A DNA stretch of 64,000 nucleotides from Carya illinoinensis (lineage: Eukaryota; Streptophyta; Magnoliopsida; Fagales; Juglandaceae), in contig NC_056765.1 of assembly GCF_018687715.1 (NCBI RefSeq), positions 28,490,254 to 28,554,253 of the forward strand, written 5' to 3'. The position numbers were made by a program, and so were the translations under genes. Every line of letters starts with the position of its first letter. Position 1 is the stretch's first letter. Shown piece by piece: positions 24,022 through 36,224 of this stretch. The notes under the pieces are model-generated. The model was not told the DNA's origin and made no database searches. It saw nothing but the letters and a program-made list of their open reading frames with translations.

Positions 24022-27000
24022 TTTTTATTGCATTTGTTTTTTGTTTTAGGCTTCAGAAGATGCTAAAAAACTGGTTGATGAGGAAAGAGCTTTTGCTCGT
24101 GCTGAAATTGAAACTGCCAGAGCAACAGTACAGAGAGTAGAAGGGGCTCTTCAGGAACAAGAACGTTTGTCTCGGGCTTCTGGAAAGCAGGTACGTGTCC
24201 TTCATATATTTTCAAGAGTGCTTGGCTGCTGCAGCCCTAATGTAGTATTTGAGTTGGGTTTTGTTAATTTGAAAAGACTGGAATCGCTCCTGTTCTGCAT
24301 AGCTAATATTCATGATCATTACAACTTTGCTATCCAAACCAGGCCTTAATCTTTTTGCGTCTATACATACATATGTTCATGCTTGTCCTTTATTGCTTAA
24401 TGTAAGTCTATGCTTACTGGATTGGTGACTTTAATGGTTGAGGGTGGATATTCCTAGATAGTTGCATTGTGGTTTATGTACTCTTTAGTGGTGCCTCGTG
24501 TTTGAAACTTGGCAGTGTAGTGATTGGAGCATCACTGATATGACATACCTACTTTATTATCTATTTTTTTTTAAAATAATGATATTCATACAACTATTTT
24601 ACACCCATCAAGGAACCAACCAATATGATAGTGCCACTTCATCAGAAGTATGAAGTTTTTTCATTTGAATCTCAAATTTTACATAACTGCCCTTTATTTA
24701 AAACAGAGTTGTTAAAAGAGTTGTATATGAGGTCGTGCCTGTATGATTACTCTTTTATCTTTTGAACACGTACTTTTTTATTTGGGACTTTTAGGACTTG
24801 GAAGAATTGATGAAGGAGGTTCAAGAGGCTAGACGAATTATAATGCTGCATCAGCCAAGCAAGGTGTACACTGGATCTCTGGTCTTAATTATATGCTTAT
24901 CTTGTAATAAAAAATTCCCTTAAGATTTCTTCCCTTTGGGCATGTGTGAACATGTGTGCTGTCAAAGTTTTGTGAAGTTTTCATAGTTTTTTCTGTAACA
25001 TGATCATATGTGGAGTTCTACATTGTTTCCTCTGTTAATCTGTTCATCTTTACGTTGTTTTCATCCAAGTCTGATTTAATTGTTTCACATGTTGTTTAAT
25101 TATAAAAGAAAAAGTGTTTCACATGTTTGCTTTGTCCAGCTATTCAGGTCATCCAAATATGTTTTAATTGTTTAATGTCTCTATGCTTCAATAGAAATAA
25201 TTAAAACTACTAAAAATGCTAATTAACTTCCTAAACTACCATTTTCAATTGCACCCATTATCTCCAATTTGACCATTAAGATCAATAAAAAAAGGATGTG
25301 GCACAATATTAATGATCTAATCTTAACTGATGGTGCAAATTTTCAAAATTTAGTAGGTTAAGGTGCCAATTGCAGTTCTGGTAATTAGAGGGTAAACTGA
25401 AAAAATTGTGGTAGTTCAGGAGTGCAAAAATGTAAGATTCTCCCATTACTAAATATAAAGTCCAACAATGGACATAATTTTTTTATGATCGAGTTTTATT
25501 CATAAAATAGGCAAAGCCCATGCATACAAGAAGTATACACGAGAAGTTCATGACTAGAGTTTACTACTGACAGTAAAAAGTCATGGACATTTAGTCCGTT
25601 ACAAACAATGACCCCACCCATAATAAGAGTGTTTTAAAGAAGAAAACTTCCAGCTCCTCCATTGTTCTCTTTTGGTTTTCGAAGCTTCTATCATTTCGCT
25701 CCCGCCAAATAAACCAACACATACATATAGGAACCATTTTCTAGATTGCAGCGACTTGTGAATTACCTCAGAGGGCTCCTAGAAAATCTACCAATCAAAG
25801 AGGCATGACCCATGATAATCCAATTCCTACCAAAACAAAAAAAAAAAAAAAAATCATCCCACATGGTCTCAGCCACCTTGCAATGTAAAAGTAGATGACC
25901 AAATGATTCATGATTCTTCTTACACATGCAACACTAGTCCAACACCATTACCCAACGTTTCCTTAAATTATTTGTGGTAAGTATTTTGTCCAAAGATTCT
26001 ATCTAAATAAGAAAAGTTGCTTTTGAAGGAGCTTTCGTCCTCCAAATACACTTCCATGGGAATGTGGCCATGCTTGGACTCGTTAAAACTTTGTGAAATG
26101 ATCGGATAGTGAATTTACCTTTCTGGGAAGGGCTCCAGATCATCTTATCTTTGTACCCTCAGTCATGCTTACGAAATATAGTACCTCGTAGAACTTTGTA
26201 GCCTACAACTCCTAGTCTTGGGCTACCTTAGTGAAATCAATATGCCATTGAGGGATGCCATTAGAAAAGGCCAAGAGGTCCGGTATTGCTGCATCCTTTG
26301 CTCGAGCGAGCTCAAATATGGTAGGGAAAGTGTTTTGGAGGCTTTGTTCACCACAACATTTGTGAAACCAAAATTTGACACAAGAGCCATCGCTCACTAC
26401 GATATAAGCATGTCTTTTGAAGGTATCCCAACCTTTTCTAATGTATTTTCACAAACCCACCCCATATGGACCACGTACATCATTCAAAATAGAGAAATAG
26501 ACCCTCAAATATTGGATATGCCTGCTATTTATTCCATAAAAATGTAATGCCTTAATGGAAGGTCCAAACCATAGCCTATACTCCAAAAGGACTAGTCAAT
26601 GATACAATTGGAGCCCCATTGGAACCTTATAAAAAGCAAGAACTTTTCCTTCCTAAGCAATGTGGGATCTCATACACCATCTACCCTTATCTTTATCATA
26701 TGGGGCAACACAATCTCCCCCTTTAAATACCCAATGTCCTCATTGGGTCTATCTGTTGTAGGTGACACAGCTCAAGTTCCACAATTTTGGTTGGGATAGA
26801 CTCTGATCTATTTATAAAGCTCCAATCAAAGGCCTAAACCACATGGTTTATACTCCAAAATGACTAGTCAATGATACAGTTGGAGTCCTATTGGAACCTT
26901 ATAAAGAGAAATAACTTATCCTTCCTAAGCAATGTGAGATCTCATACGCCACCTACTATCATCCTTATCATATGGTATCACAATGTCCCCTCTTAAATTT

Positions 27001-30000
27001 TCAACATCCTCATTGGGCTTATCCTTCGTAGTTAGCACGGTTCAAATCTCACATTTCTGGTTGGGAACCTAGCTCTAATACCATTTGTAATGCCCTAATG
27101 GAAAGCCCAAATCACATGGTTTATACTCCAAAATGATTAGTCAATGATACAATTAGAGCCCAATTGGAACCTTATAAAGAGCAAGAACTTCTCATTCCCA
27201 AGTAATGTAGGATCTCATACACCACCTACCCTTATCTTTATCATATGGGGTAATGAGAGTATCATCAACAAAAAGTAGGTGAGAAATATCAATAAAGCCA
27301 GCCATAAATACCAATCCCACCCCCCCTCCCCCTTCCTTTTTTTTGATAAGTAGCCATAAATACCATTCCTTGCAGAGAAACCATAGAAGAAACCACCTTT
27401 CACAAGGCCAACAATCATCTTACTGAGTGCTTCCATGATGAACAAAAAGAGTAAAGGGGAGAGCAGATCCCCCTATCTCAAACCTTGGGAGAAGTCAAAG
27501 AAACCCACCGGTGAATCGTTCACCAAGATAGAAAAGTGGACTATTGAGATGCAAAATTCGATCCAATTAAGCCATTTCTCACTAAAGCCACATCTTGCAA
27601 GTAAATAAAGTAAAAACTTTCAATTGATGTGATCATAGGCTTTTTGCATGTCTAATTTGCAAAGTAACCCAGGTTCTTGAGATTTGAGTCAACTGTCTAA
27701 CGCTTCATTTGTAATTATAACCGAATCTAGAATTTGTCTGCTTTTGACAAATGCATTTTGCGGCTTTGAAATTAACTTCTCCATCACTGTACTCAATTGA
27801 TTCGCTAGCACTTTGGAGTTTGGAGAGAACATTGTAGACCCCATTCATGAGGCTAATGAGACGATAAAATCTCGAATATTCACGGACCCCACCTTTTTGG
27901 GAATGAGTGCTAAAAATGTAGCGTTGAGACTTTTTTCAAACCTGGCATTATTGTGGAGCTCTTGAAAACCCCGCATAAGGTCGCCTTTTATTACTTCCCA
28001 ACAGGTTTGGAAAAAGCCTACGGTAAAACCGTCAAGGCCTAGAGTCTTGTCACTAGCCATACTCCTTATTACTTTGCTTACTTTATCTTCTTCAAAGGGC
28101 CTCTCGAGCCACCCTGCACAGTGTTGATCTAATGCTAAAAAAGCCAAACCATTTATTGTCATCTCCATGTTTGTTGTTCGGATAGGAGATGTTCGTAACA
28201 CCATGCAATGAAGTTCTTGACAACTAACTGATTTGAGGAAATTGCTTCATCTACCATCAACATATCAATAGTGATGTTCTTTTGATGTGAATTAGCCACC
28301 CTATGGAAGAATTTCGTACACTTGTCTCATTTCTTAAGCCATAATATCCATGATTTTTGTCTCCATGAGATCTCTTCAGTTAATATTACTCTTTCAAGTT
28401 TTGAGATGACCTGGCTCTTGCGAGCTCTCTCGGATTCAAAGAGTTCTTGCCTCCTCCTCGCCCTCCAGACCTTGTAATTCCTCTAAGAGGGACCCCTCTC
28501 TGTAGAATCACATTGCCAAACACTTGTTAATTTCATTGTTTCAAATCATGTTTAAGCACTTTTAACTTTCTTGCCATTATGAAGCTTGGAGAGCCTTGGA
28601 AATCATAAGAAGACCACCATTGTCGAACCTTGTCTACAAAACCTTCAGATTTAAGCCGCATATTTCGAATTTAAAATACCTTCTGCCCCCTTGTATGCCT
28701 CCACAATATAAGATGATAGGAAAATGATCAAAGCATACCCTAGGTAATCTTCTTTGGGTTACATCTGGAAAATTTAACTCCTATTCTAGAGTTAGCAAAA
28801 AATCTATCAATTCTCGACCAGGATGGGAGTTCATTGTTGTTGGACCAAGTATATGTACCTCCTGTTAATCAAATGTCCATGACCGCCTATTTTGAAATGA
28901 AATCAGAAGACTCCCTCATAGCTAGCGCAATATAGGATGTACCTGACCTTTCGCTTGGGAAACGAGATACATTGAAGTCACCCCCTATCCAACTTGGTAA
29001 CTCCCACCAACTAAGAAGTCTCCAATTCTTCCCACAATGACCTTCTTTCTGAATCACTATTAGGGCCGTAGACTCCTACGAATGCCCATTGGAAACCGTC
29101 TTCTACATTCACGGAGCACTTGTATACCTTCTTGTGTACTTGGGCTACGCCTATTATTATTAATACTACCGTTTACTTATCAAAAAAAAAAAAAAAAAAA
29201 AAACAAAGGAGCAAGCCACAGTGAAATCATCCACAGATTCCTCCAACCTTTCCACCACCTTTTTATTGAACATAATTAGAACACCACTGCATGCTCCTTT
29301 AACAATGGACATAATTATCTGACAGCTTTTGTCATGGGTCAAGTTTATGAGGTATGTGTCTGTACACAAATTATGCCTATGGCCTTCATCCATAAAACTC
29401 TTGATTACTTATAAAAAAACAAGAAATATTCTTAGGCTGGAATGACTCTCTAGGGTGGATGGAACTTCGAGGACTATAGCTGTGAGCTTATTGATTTTGA
29501 TTTTAGCTATGGGGATTTCTTGTTTCCCTTGAAACCTCAAGGGGTTGGCCCAAGTGGTGAAGGCCTTGGTCTTGGGACATCACTTCCCTCAAAGTCCAAG
29601 GTTCAACACCTCATGGGTGCACATCCCCTGGTGAAAAGCCAGCGATTTAATCAGTTCCATGTAGGAAAACTTCCGAGGGTGTGGTGCACAGGACCGGGAT
29701 TTACTCTGCAAGTGTGGATCCGAAGGGCCCTACCTTGGAGAGGTTTCCCGATCAACCTCCGATCAAAAAAAAAAAAAAAAAAAAAAATTCTTGTTTCCCT
29801 TGACTTGTAAAAAAATTTCCAAAACTCAGACAGAGCTGGCTGGTAGATGAGATTGTCTAGACATCAAGTTTTTCCACCTCGTTTTTTTTCTTTTTCTTTT
29901 TCTGTTTAGTTATTTTATTTCTAGTGTACCCGGGTATTCTTTGAGCTTTGTAGTTGAAAGACAGCTCATCCTCCTTTTTATTAGGAAAACTCGTTATCCT

Positions 30001-33000
30001 CCAGCCATGTGCTGAAGTAGAATATCATCGCTATTGTTTTTGCATTCTGTACATACATGATCTCTTTTGATCTAAAAAATATTTACTGTATGTTCTTTTC
30101 TTAATGATGAGTAAATAAAGCATTAATTTCTAGGTTATGGATATGGAACTTGAGCTTCGAGCATTAAGAGCACAGCTTGCAGAGAAGTCTAAGCATTCTC
30201 TTCTGCTTCAGAAAGAGGTTTGTTTATTACTTTGCACTATATTTACTGGTCAAAAAATATTTTGCTCTATTTTTGTAGGTTTTGTAAAATTTGACGTGTT
30301 TTGAAGTGTTCTTGGCTTAATTTATGCTAACATATGCTTAGTTTACAGGTGCCACATTTTTTTTATTGCCTTAGCTTAATGTGAATAAATTGGTATGGTA
30401 CATCATAGGTTCTGTAAGGGTCCAAGAGAGCCAAGTGCATGCATCTTTGGAGTTCATGATATGATTATAAAGTTAGTTCATATTAATGTCCTTTGGTGTG
30501 GGTTCTTAACTTCAAAGCTTGAACAATTAATGTATGCATGTTTTTTAGGCAAAGAGTTGCAATAAATGTTAATAAGGAGCTGGAGTTTATCCTATTGGAA
30601 GATTGTGGTGACATGATTGTGTTTCTCATGCTCTTGATGTCATTTTAGTGTTCTTACTGTCAATCATCAATTATTTTGTTTGTTCCTTATTACTTAAAAA
30701 AAAAAAAAAATTGTTTGTTCCTTATCTTGCCTTATTTATATCTGGAAATGAGGAACATATTGCATGAATTAGCTGATCTGACGAAACAGATCATATTCTC
30801 CCTGCCCCCTTCATCCTCCTCCCCATCTCTCTTTCTCATGAACCATATGCATGAAATAGGAATGACCCGAATTCTTGTGTTAAAGGCTTTGTTGAGACAA
30901 AATTACTTGTGTGTACTTATTAGAGGTGGGCCAAAACCTAGCATTAAATATCCCTTCAGAATTCTAGCTATGTCTTAGTCCCTTCTTTCTTATTTACTGA
31001 ACTCACTGAATTATTCAGCTGAATTTTCATAACTAAACAGAAATATTTAGTTGGGGTATGCTGGTACATGTTTTTACCATGGATTTGTTGATCTTTGCGG
31101 TGTGTGTAGTTGGCTTTGCTGCTGTAGCATAAATGAAATTTCCTCGCATGGAATTTCAAGTTCCTCCATTTATTATATATGCTTTTAAGGTTTCCCCCAT
31201 ATCTTCTTCAGCTGGCAAGGAGCAAGAGGGTTGTGGAGAACGGTTCCCAGATATTTGAATTAGATGGGCATGAAGCTTTAGGTTCATACTTGAGGATTCA
31301 ACCTTGCTCTGATAATGCTCCAGAACTTTTTAAATGCTCGATTCAGTGGTATCGTGTATCAGCAGAATTTGGAAAGAAGGAGCTTATATCTGGTATATGT
31401 GCAGTATTAGTTGGTGTTTTGCATTTTGTGGACTTTGGTGCCGTGCTTTATGAATAAATTACCACAATGATTGCTCTATTGTGTTATTCCAAAATACCTT
31501 CCAAGTTTATGCCAGATATTTATGCTTTTTCCTTTGCAGTATTTCCCTTTTTGCAACAAAAGTTTATGGCTGTGTCTTTGAATTGTCATTAAGAGTATAT
31601 GTCATTAAGAGTATATGATTGGAATGATTGTGTGAAATAGAGAATGTAGAACATATATTCATAAGTTGTGCATTTTCATTTGTTCTCTAGTGGTCAAGGA
31701 CTGAAATATTGTCATGGAAGGTCCTTTGGCTCATACTCCCTTAAGAAAATGTTCACACAATTATAAAGACTACATGAAAGAACTTAGTAATATAACCTGA
31801 AAGTTATTCTGAAAATGCTATTACCTTGGTGTTAGCTATTCCCTTGTAGGGGCAAAATTAAAGGAATCTTGGTTGACATGGTTTTGTTTGTATGCCTGGT
31901 ATGCATTGTATTGAAGACTTGAATATTAACAATTCTCCTAGACGAGGGCGAGACCATATAGATGGGTGATGGTAGTGAAAAGTCACATGCTGGCATCTAA
32001 TACAACAGCAAGCGTGGCCATAGTTGAGAACTGAGATGACTGGTTGACAGACCCCTATTGAAGGCTTTGTAATGTATTTCAATGTAGCTGACACATGCCA
32101 TTGAGAAGATGCAGTTGACATGTAAATAAAGTAAAAAATATCAAACAGTCATGACATCCCATTGACAGTGTTTTAAATGCATTAATTTTGTAACTTCAGT
32201 TCCCCCTTCTTTTTTATTTTAAAAAAATGTCTCTCAAAGTGAAAGATTAAGAAGGATTTGATTAATTTAGTAGTTCAATCTCTCAAATTGCCTATCTTAT
32301 TAGCACAGAATATATATATGGCAGAACAAAGCTTGATGAAGCGGAATTTTGGTTTTGCATAAAAGTCTTGGTTGGCCATGCTCAGTCTTCTCTTGGTCCT
32401 TGTCTATTCTCTCCATGTGCTTGATCTAGACTTGACATAAGTTACAGTCATGTAAATTTGTTAGTGCTTAATGAGCTTTGTTGTTCACCAATTCTGGAGA
32501 AGGAATTCATAGAGTAGTAGGCCTAGTAAGGAGTTTTCATTAACAGGAAAATTTCCTTGAGAGAACTCTATATAAAGAGGATATTAATCCCATCCAGCAT
32601 AGGCAGGGAGAGTTCATTCATCAACATAGAGGGAAACTAAACAATGAAGCTTGGGTTCAGTTCCATTGAATTCAAAATATCACTTTCCCACATTTAACTT
32701 GTAGGTATTATGCCTGTGTACCATTTACCCTCAAATTTGACCATTCAAGTTCTAGTTTTTGAATGTCATAAAGGTGGAGCTCTCAGCTCTCTCAATTGCT
32801 TGTGCTGTCCCATTGCTTCTCAACATAGTTGCTTAAGCTTGGTAGTGAAGAAAGACGCAAGCCCCCTTATTGAAATATTGGATGAGGTGGAACAGGGCTT
32901 AAATTAACTAGAGGCAGCCTAGAATGTTTTTTGTCAAAATGATAGAATCCGCATTTCTTCCATGTATCCTTGAGGTGCTTTTAAACTGTGGTGGAAACCT

Positions 33001-36000
33001 TCACAGCTGGACTGCATCGGACATTTCTTTTCTGCCCAGGCAGGGCTAGTGTGACGTGTAAAGTAATGCAAGTGCCAAAGTCTATGCTGCAGAGTTCATT
33101 TGTTGTAAATATTTTCCTTTTCAAATTGTTGATCTCTTAGATGAGTAACCAATGAGCATGGAAAATGGTATGAATGTTTGTTAAATCTCTGAATGGCCAC
33201 CCTGATGTACTTCTAGTTTTTATATCCACATGTTAAATTTTTATGAATTGTTTGCTGCCAACTGGTCATTTCTGATTCAACTTTCCCTATCTCAGGAGCT
33301 ACCAAATCAGTTTATGCTCCTGAGCCTTTTGATGTTGGAAGGATCTTGCAAGCTGACATTGTTTCAGAAGGACAGCAAATCACATTGACAACTGCTGGTC
33401 CTATTGATCCAGGTCTAGTTTTGATCCTTACTCTTAAGTGTTGTTTCTCTGATGCTTTTTATTTTTACTGGTTAGTTATACATGCACCTAGGGGGTCTTT
33501 AACTGATGATGTTATCATCTTCCATGTTCCATGAGGGGAGGAGCTACCATTAGAGCTGGTATTCATTCGTATTGTTTATGTGGGTTCAAAATATGAGTTT
33601 GTAGGGTTTCCATTTAGCACCATTTATTCAATATTCTTAATATGACATCTTTGTAGTCCTCATATAATCTGCAATGAATGTATGCTTGTCTATAATGTTA
33701 AAATGAAATTAAAAAAAAAAAGGCTGATTGATTTTCTTGAGCAGCTGCTGGTTTGGGAAGCTATGTGGAGGCACTTGTACGGAAACATGATGTTGAATTC
33801 AATGTATGTTGTCCTAATTCTATTCAGGTTTATTTTCTTGTGCATAACTAAATGTATATCAGCTTCAATATCTGGTAACTTTTCAGTATTCTTGTTATAA
33901 CTACGAGGATTTAGTTTTAAGGGGGATATGCATCATTTTTCTGCTTGTCTTGATGATGATACTAGGTTCACTGTTCTACTTCTAGTGTGTGCACTGCTAG
34001 TCATGAGTGGAGCTTAGACTAGGCTGACCACCCATTGATTTAATCATGATCTCTCAATTCTTTTTTTTATATACAGGAGCATCACTGATTTAAACCATCA
34101 AAAAATAATTTAAACCATCAGGCACTAAGGCTAATACCTTCCCCCCCCCCCAAAAAAAAGAAAAAAACAAATGCCTAGGCAGCGTTGCTCTTTATCCACT
34201 TAACACCTCCCTACCTCTACCTGTTCATATTACAACTGAGTAGAGATCTCATCATCAAAGACCCATGGGGCATGTTCGTGGGTCTCATCTTTAGAGAGGA
34301 CGAAGAAAGAAATAAAAAGGAGGAGAATAAAGGAGCAGAGAAATGAAGAGGAAAGAAAAATGAGAGTGCTGTAATCAGTAGATTAGGGGCTTTTTTATGT
34401 ACAAGGGTATATGGGCGGGCAGGTAAAAAGGGGCAGGTGGGATACACCCACCCCCCGCCTGCCCGGCTCAGGGTACCATACAGGCCAGGCTGACATGCGG
34501 ATGGGCCAGGTGATGGGGGCCACCTCTGCCCCGTCTCCCTATTAGGCACAAATAGGTTTAAACCCATAATGCGGTAAGATTTGATATTGTTGACTTCAGT
34601 CATCTGCTTGGTTTTATCGTTTCAGAAAAACCACTAGTTGTTATTTGTCTATTTTTTGACTGTCGGAGGATGTTAGGGAATATCTGATTTTAATTTATCT
34701 CCTGGACGTCTGGTATTTTTTGACAGTTGTTTCTCACACTTTACAGGTAGTTGTTACCCAAATGAATGGTGCAAATTACCCATCAGAATCCATTCATGTG
34801 CTTCATGTGGGAAAGATGAGGATAAAACTCTGTAAAGGAAAGACAACAATTGCTAAAGAATACTATTCCTCTGCAATGCAGGTATGGCTGATTTTAAATT
34901 TGTTTTGGGCTTGAGAAGGGCCAAGAAGGGTTTGGTATTTATCTCCTGTCGCTTATTCTTTAAATATGATTCCTCTGCAATGTAGACATTGCATTTACTC
35001 ATGGAAAAGGGAAAATGAGATGGGGAGTGTTATGTGAGGGATAAGTTAAAGTGGAGCACAATGAATATATAGAGATATATATTTATATATTTATTACTGG
35101 TAACTATATTGGATCATTTTGAAATATCTATAGTAAAATATGATAAAAAGCTTACACTTCCTCAAGGCTTCCGATGAAATATGCAATGGAAAAATAAACT
35201 GACTATTTTGGATTGACAACTTCTAAACATCACACGAAATTTAAGCTCCATTCCTTAATTTGAGCGAGCCATCCTTGACAACCTCCAAAATTTGGAAGAA
35301 TAACATCCAGCAAGCTGTCTTTTATTCTTTAGAACTGAAGTTTTAATATGATTTATGCTGATTTTCACAGCAATTAGCTTGTAATTAGGTTTACCTCTTG
35401 TATACTTCCTGTGTACTTGGGTTATGCCTAATTACGTAATTAACTTATAAAAAAAAGTTTTAAAATGAAAGGAAATAATATTCTTAATGCGTCTCTCTCT
35501 CTCTAGTGTACCTACGCTTTAATTATCGTTGATTAAAAAATTTCTCTTGAACCGAGCTATATACCTGCATCTTTGGTTCCCAGCCAGTCTGACTGGGATA
35601 TCCTTCATTTTGATTGTTTTCTCCTTCACTTTCCAAAATAATAATTTCTTTTCTATATTACCCCTTGCATGCGCATTTGGTGGTTCTTATTATCTCAAGT
35701 TGTTTCCTCCCTCACATGCTACTAATTTACTGAATTTTCTGTTATTGTGATTTGTTTATTGTAGACCCTTATATATTCTAGCCTTAGTTTGGCTGAAACT
35801 TCAACGGGCTTGGGATTTTTTGTTTAGGAAGTAAAAGTATTTTTCTTTCAACCTTGGCCCCTCGACTGAGTGTGGTTTACCTTGCCTGACACTGTTTTCT
35901 AATGCTTTAGCTATGCGGAGTTAGAGGGGCTGGGAATGCTGCAGCTCAGGCATTATTTTGGCAAGCAAAGAAAGGACTTTCCTTTGTAATAGCCTTTGAA

Positions 36001-36224
36001 TCGGATAGACAAAGGAATGCAGCTATTATGCTGGCCCGGAGGTTTGCTTTTGACTGTAATGTATGTACTCACTAAATTCTTTCAAGCTGTACCTCAGATT
36101 AAATTCTTTCAAGCGTTTGAAATTCTCCTCTCTTTTCCCTATGGCTTATGTAATCGATTGCACATGCTTAAAATGCCAGATCATGCTAGCTGGACCAGAT
36201 GACAGAGCTCCTTTGGGAACCTAA
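21260..36224 (+). CDS. SCAB1: Stomatal closure-related actin-binding protein (SCAB type)
   Basis: Twelve exons join in frame to 494 residues, close to the roughly 500 of Arabidopsis SCAB1: 21260-21541, 22055-22183, 22888-22980, 24050-24190, 24795-24863, 30134-30217, 31212-31392, 33296-33412, 33745-33803, 34747-34881, 35911-36060, 36180-36224. It begins MTRVSRDF and has the conserved [10 protein letters not shown] and [13 protein letters not shown] blocks. A long coiled coil (about 95-265, including [14 protein letters not shown] and [10 protein letters not shown]) leads into the C-terminal fused Ig-PH region (about 280-494; [22 protein letters not shown]). Known family role: binding, bundling and stabilising actin filaments, with effects on stomatal closure. 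All junctions are GT-AG and most are phase 0. Intron 5 is swollen by transposons, yet the coding exons are intact. The symbol marks the family; orthologue versus SCAB2/3 is not resolved. Confidence 0.93.
23942..24016 (+). repeat. (CT)n microsatellite close to SCAB exon 4
   Basis: About 37 uninterrupted CT units in intron 3, ending 33 bp before the exon 4 acceptor (TTTTAG, 24044-24049). It extends the local pyrimidine-rich zone, so length variation could in principle affect splicing. Confidence 0.9.
26543..27250 (-). mobile_element. TRIM-like LTR array: three LTRs, two internal segments
   Basis: Three copies of a roughly 165-170-bp unit (26543-26712, about 26817-26982, 27086-about 27250) alternate with two internal segments. 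On the minus strand the rightmost unit is followed after 2 bp by TGGTATTAGAGCTA (27070-27083), a near-perfect initiator-Met-tRNA primer site. A polypurine tract (AAAGGGGGAG, complement of 26715-26724) abuts the leftmost unit. Short LTRs, PBS and PPT with no coding sequence define a terminal-repeat retrotransposon in miniature. The LTR-internal-LTR-internal-LTR arrangement indicates unequal recombination or tandem insertion. It sits inside the LINE. Confidence 0.8.
27314..27351 (-). mobile_element. Ultra-short retroposed LINE-tail fragment
   Basis: A 38-bp segment is bracketed by a perfect 14-bp direct repeat AGCCATAAATACCA (27300-27313 and 27352-27365). On the minus strand it begins ACTTATCAAAAAAAAGG, which resembles the terminal tail of the LINEs in this window, followed by purine-rich filler. 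Probably an extremely truncated insertion into the older LINE. Confidence 0.6.
27845..29090 (-). pseudogene. LINE ORF2 remnant (endonuclease and reverse transcriptase)
   Basis: The longest open piece (27845-28204) encodes reverse-transcriptase sequence with the non-LTR hallmarks [12 protein letters not shown] and [12 protein letters not shown]. Upstream on the minus strand, frames carrying GDFNVSR and [12 protein letters not shown] match the apurinic endonuclease domain but are broken by stops and shifts. The catalytic part of the RT further left is disrupted and interrupted by the TRIM insertion. Non-functional. Confidence 0.85.
29119..29207 (+). mobile_element. Truncated LINE 3' tail inserted in the antisense LINE
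   Basis: CTTGTATACC through TACTTGGGCTACGCC and CTTATC plus a poly(A) of about 20 is the sense-strand 3' tail of a LINE. It interrupts the minus-strand endonuclease frame of the surrounding LINE; GGAGCA is repeated on both sides (29113-29118 and 29208-29213). Its orientation is opposite to the host LINE. Confidence 0.75.
29533..29787 (+). mobile_element. tRNA-derived SINE with poly(A), intact
   Basis: A perfect 16-bp target duplication TTCTTGTTTCCCTTGA (29517-29532 and 29788-29803) flanks a 255-bp unit ending in about 23 A. Near its 5' end lie an A-box-like TGGCCCAAGTGG and, about 40 bp later, a B-box-like GGTTCAACACC, the split internal Pol III promoter of tRNA-type SINEs. It is in the sense orientation within SCAB intron 5, 234 bp right of the LINE duplication. 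The exact duplication suggests a fairly recent insertion. Confidence 0.9.
35352..35455 (+). mobile_element. Truncated LINE 3' tail in SCAB intron 10
   Basis: The conserved tail (CTTGTATACTTCCTGTGTAC, then TTGGGTTATGCC) and a short A run are bordered by a 13-bp near-perfect duplication: AGTTTTAATATGA at 35339-35351 and AGTTTTAAAATGA at 35456-35468. It is similar to the tail at 29119-29207. Confidence 0.75.

Larger units (their letters stand above)
25480..29300 (-). mobile_element. 5'-truncated LINE (non-LTR retrotransposon), antisense in SCAB intron 5
   Basis: A perfect 16-bp target duplication AACAATGGACATAATT flanks the insertion (25464-25479 and 29301-29316). The 3' end lies at the left: a T run (minus-strand poly(A)) followed by the complement of a typical LINE tail. 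Minus-strand reading gives, from right to left, an endonuclease region (YGPNSD near 29060; [17 protein letters not shown] near 28960) and a reverse transcriptase. The 5' end is truncated inside the endonuclease. Three later insertions interrupt it (26543-27250, 27314-27351, 29119-29207). It lies antisense to the host gene. Confidence 0.9.

Noticed and set aside
23724..24140. Open frames with long Leu-Ser repeats.
   Set aside because: Translation of the CT microsatellite in intron 3 running into exon 4; the exon itself is assigned to SCAB.
32580..32640. TATATAAAG-like promoter word in SCAB intron 7 (near 32570).
   Set aside because: No LTR pair or downstream coding sequence could be linked to it; AT-rich chance match is likely.
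34130..34560. C-rich/G-rich block in SCAB intron 9 as a possible gene or CpG island.
   Set aside because: Low-complexity C11 and GGGCGGG-type runs with no exon signature; perhaps an old transposon fragment, but ends are not definable.
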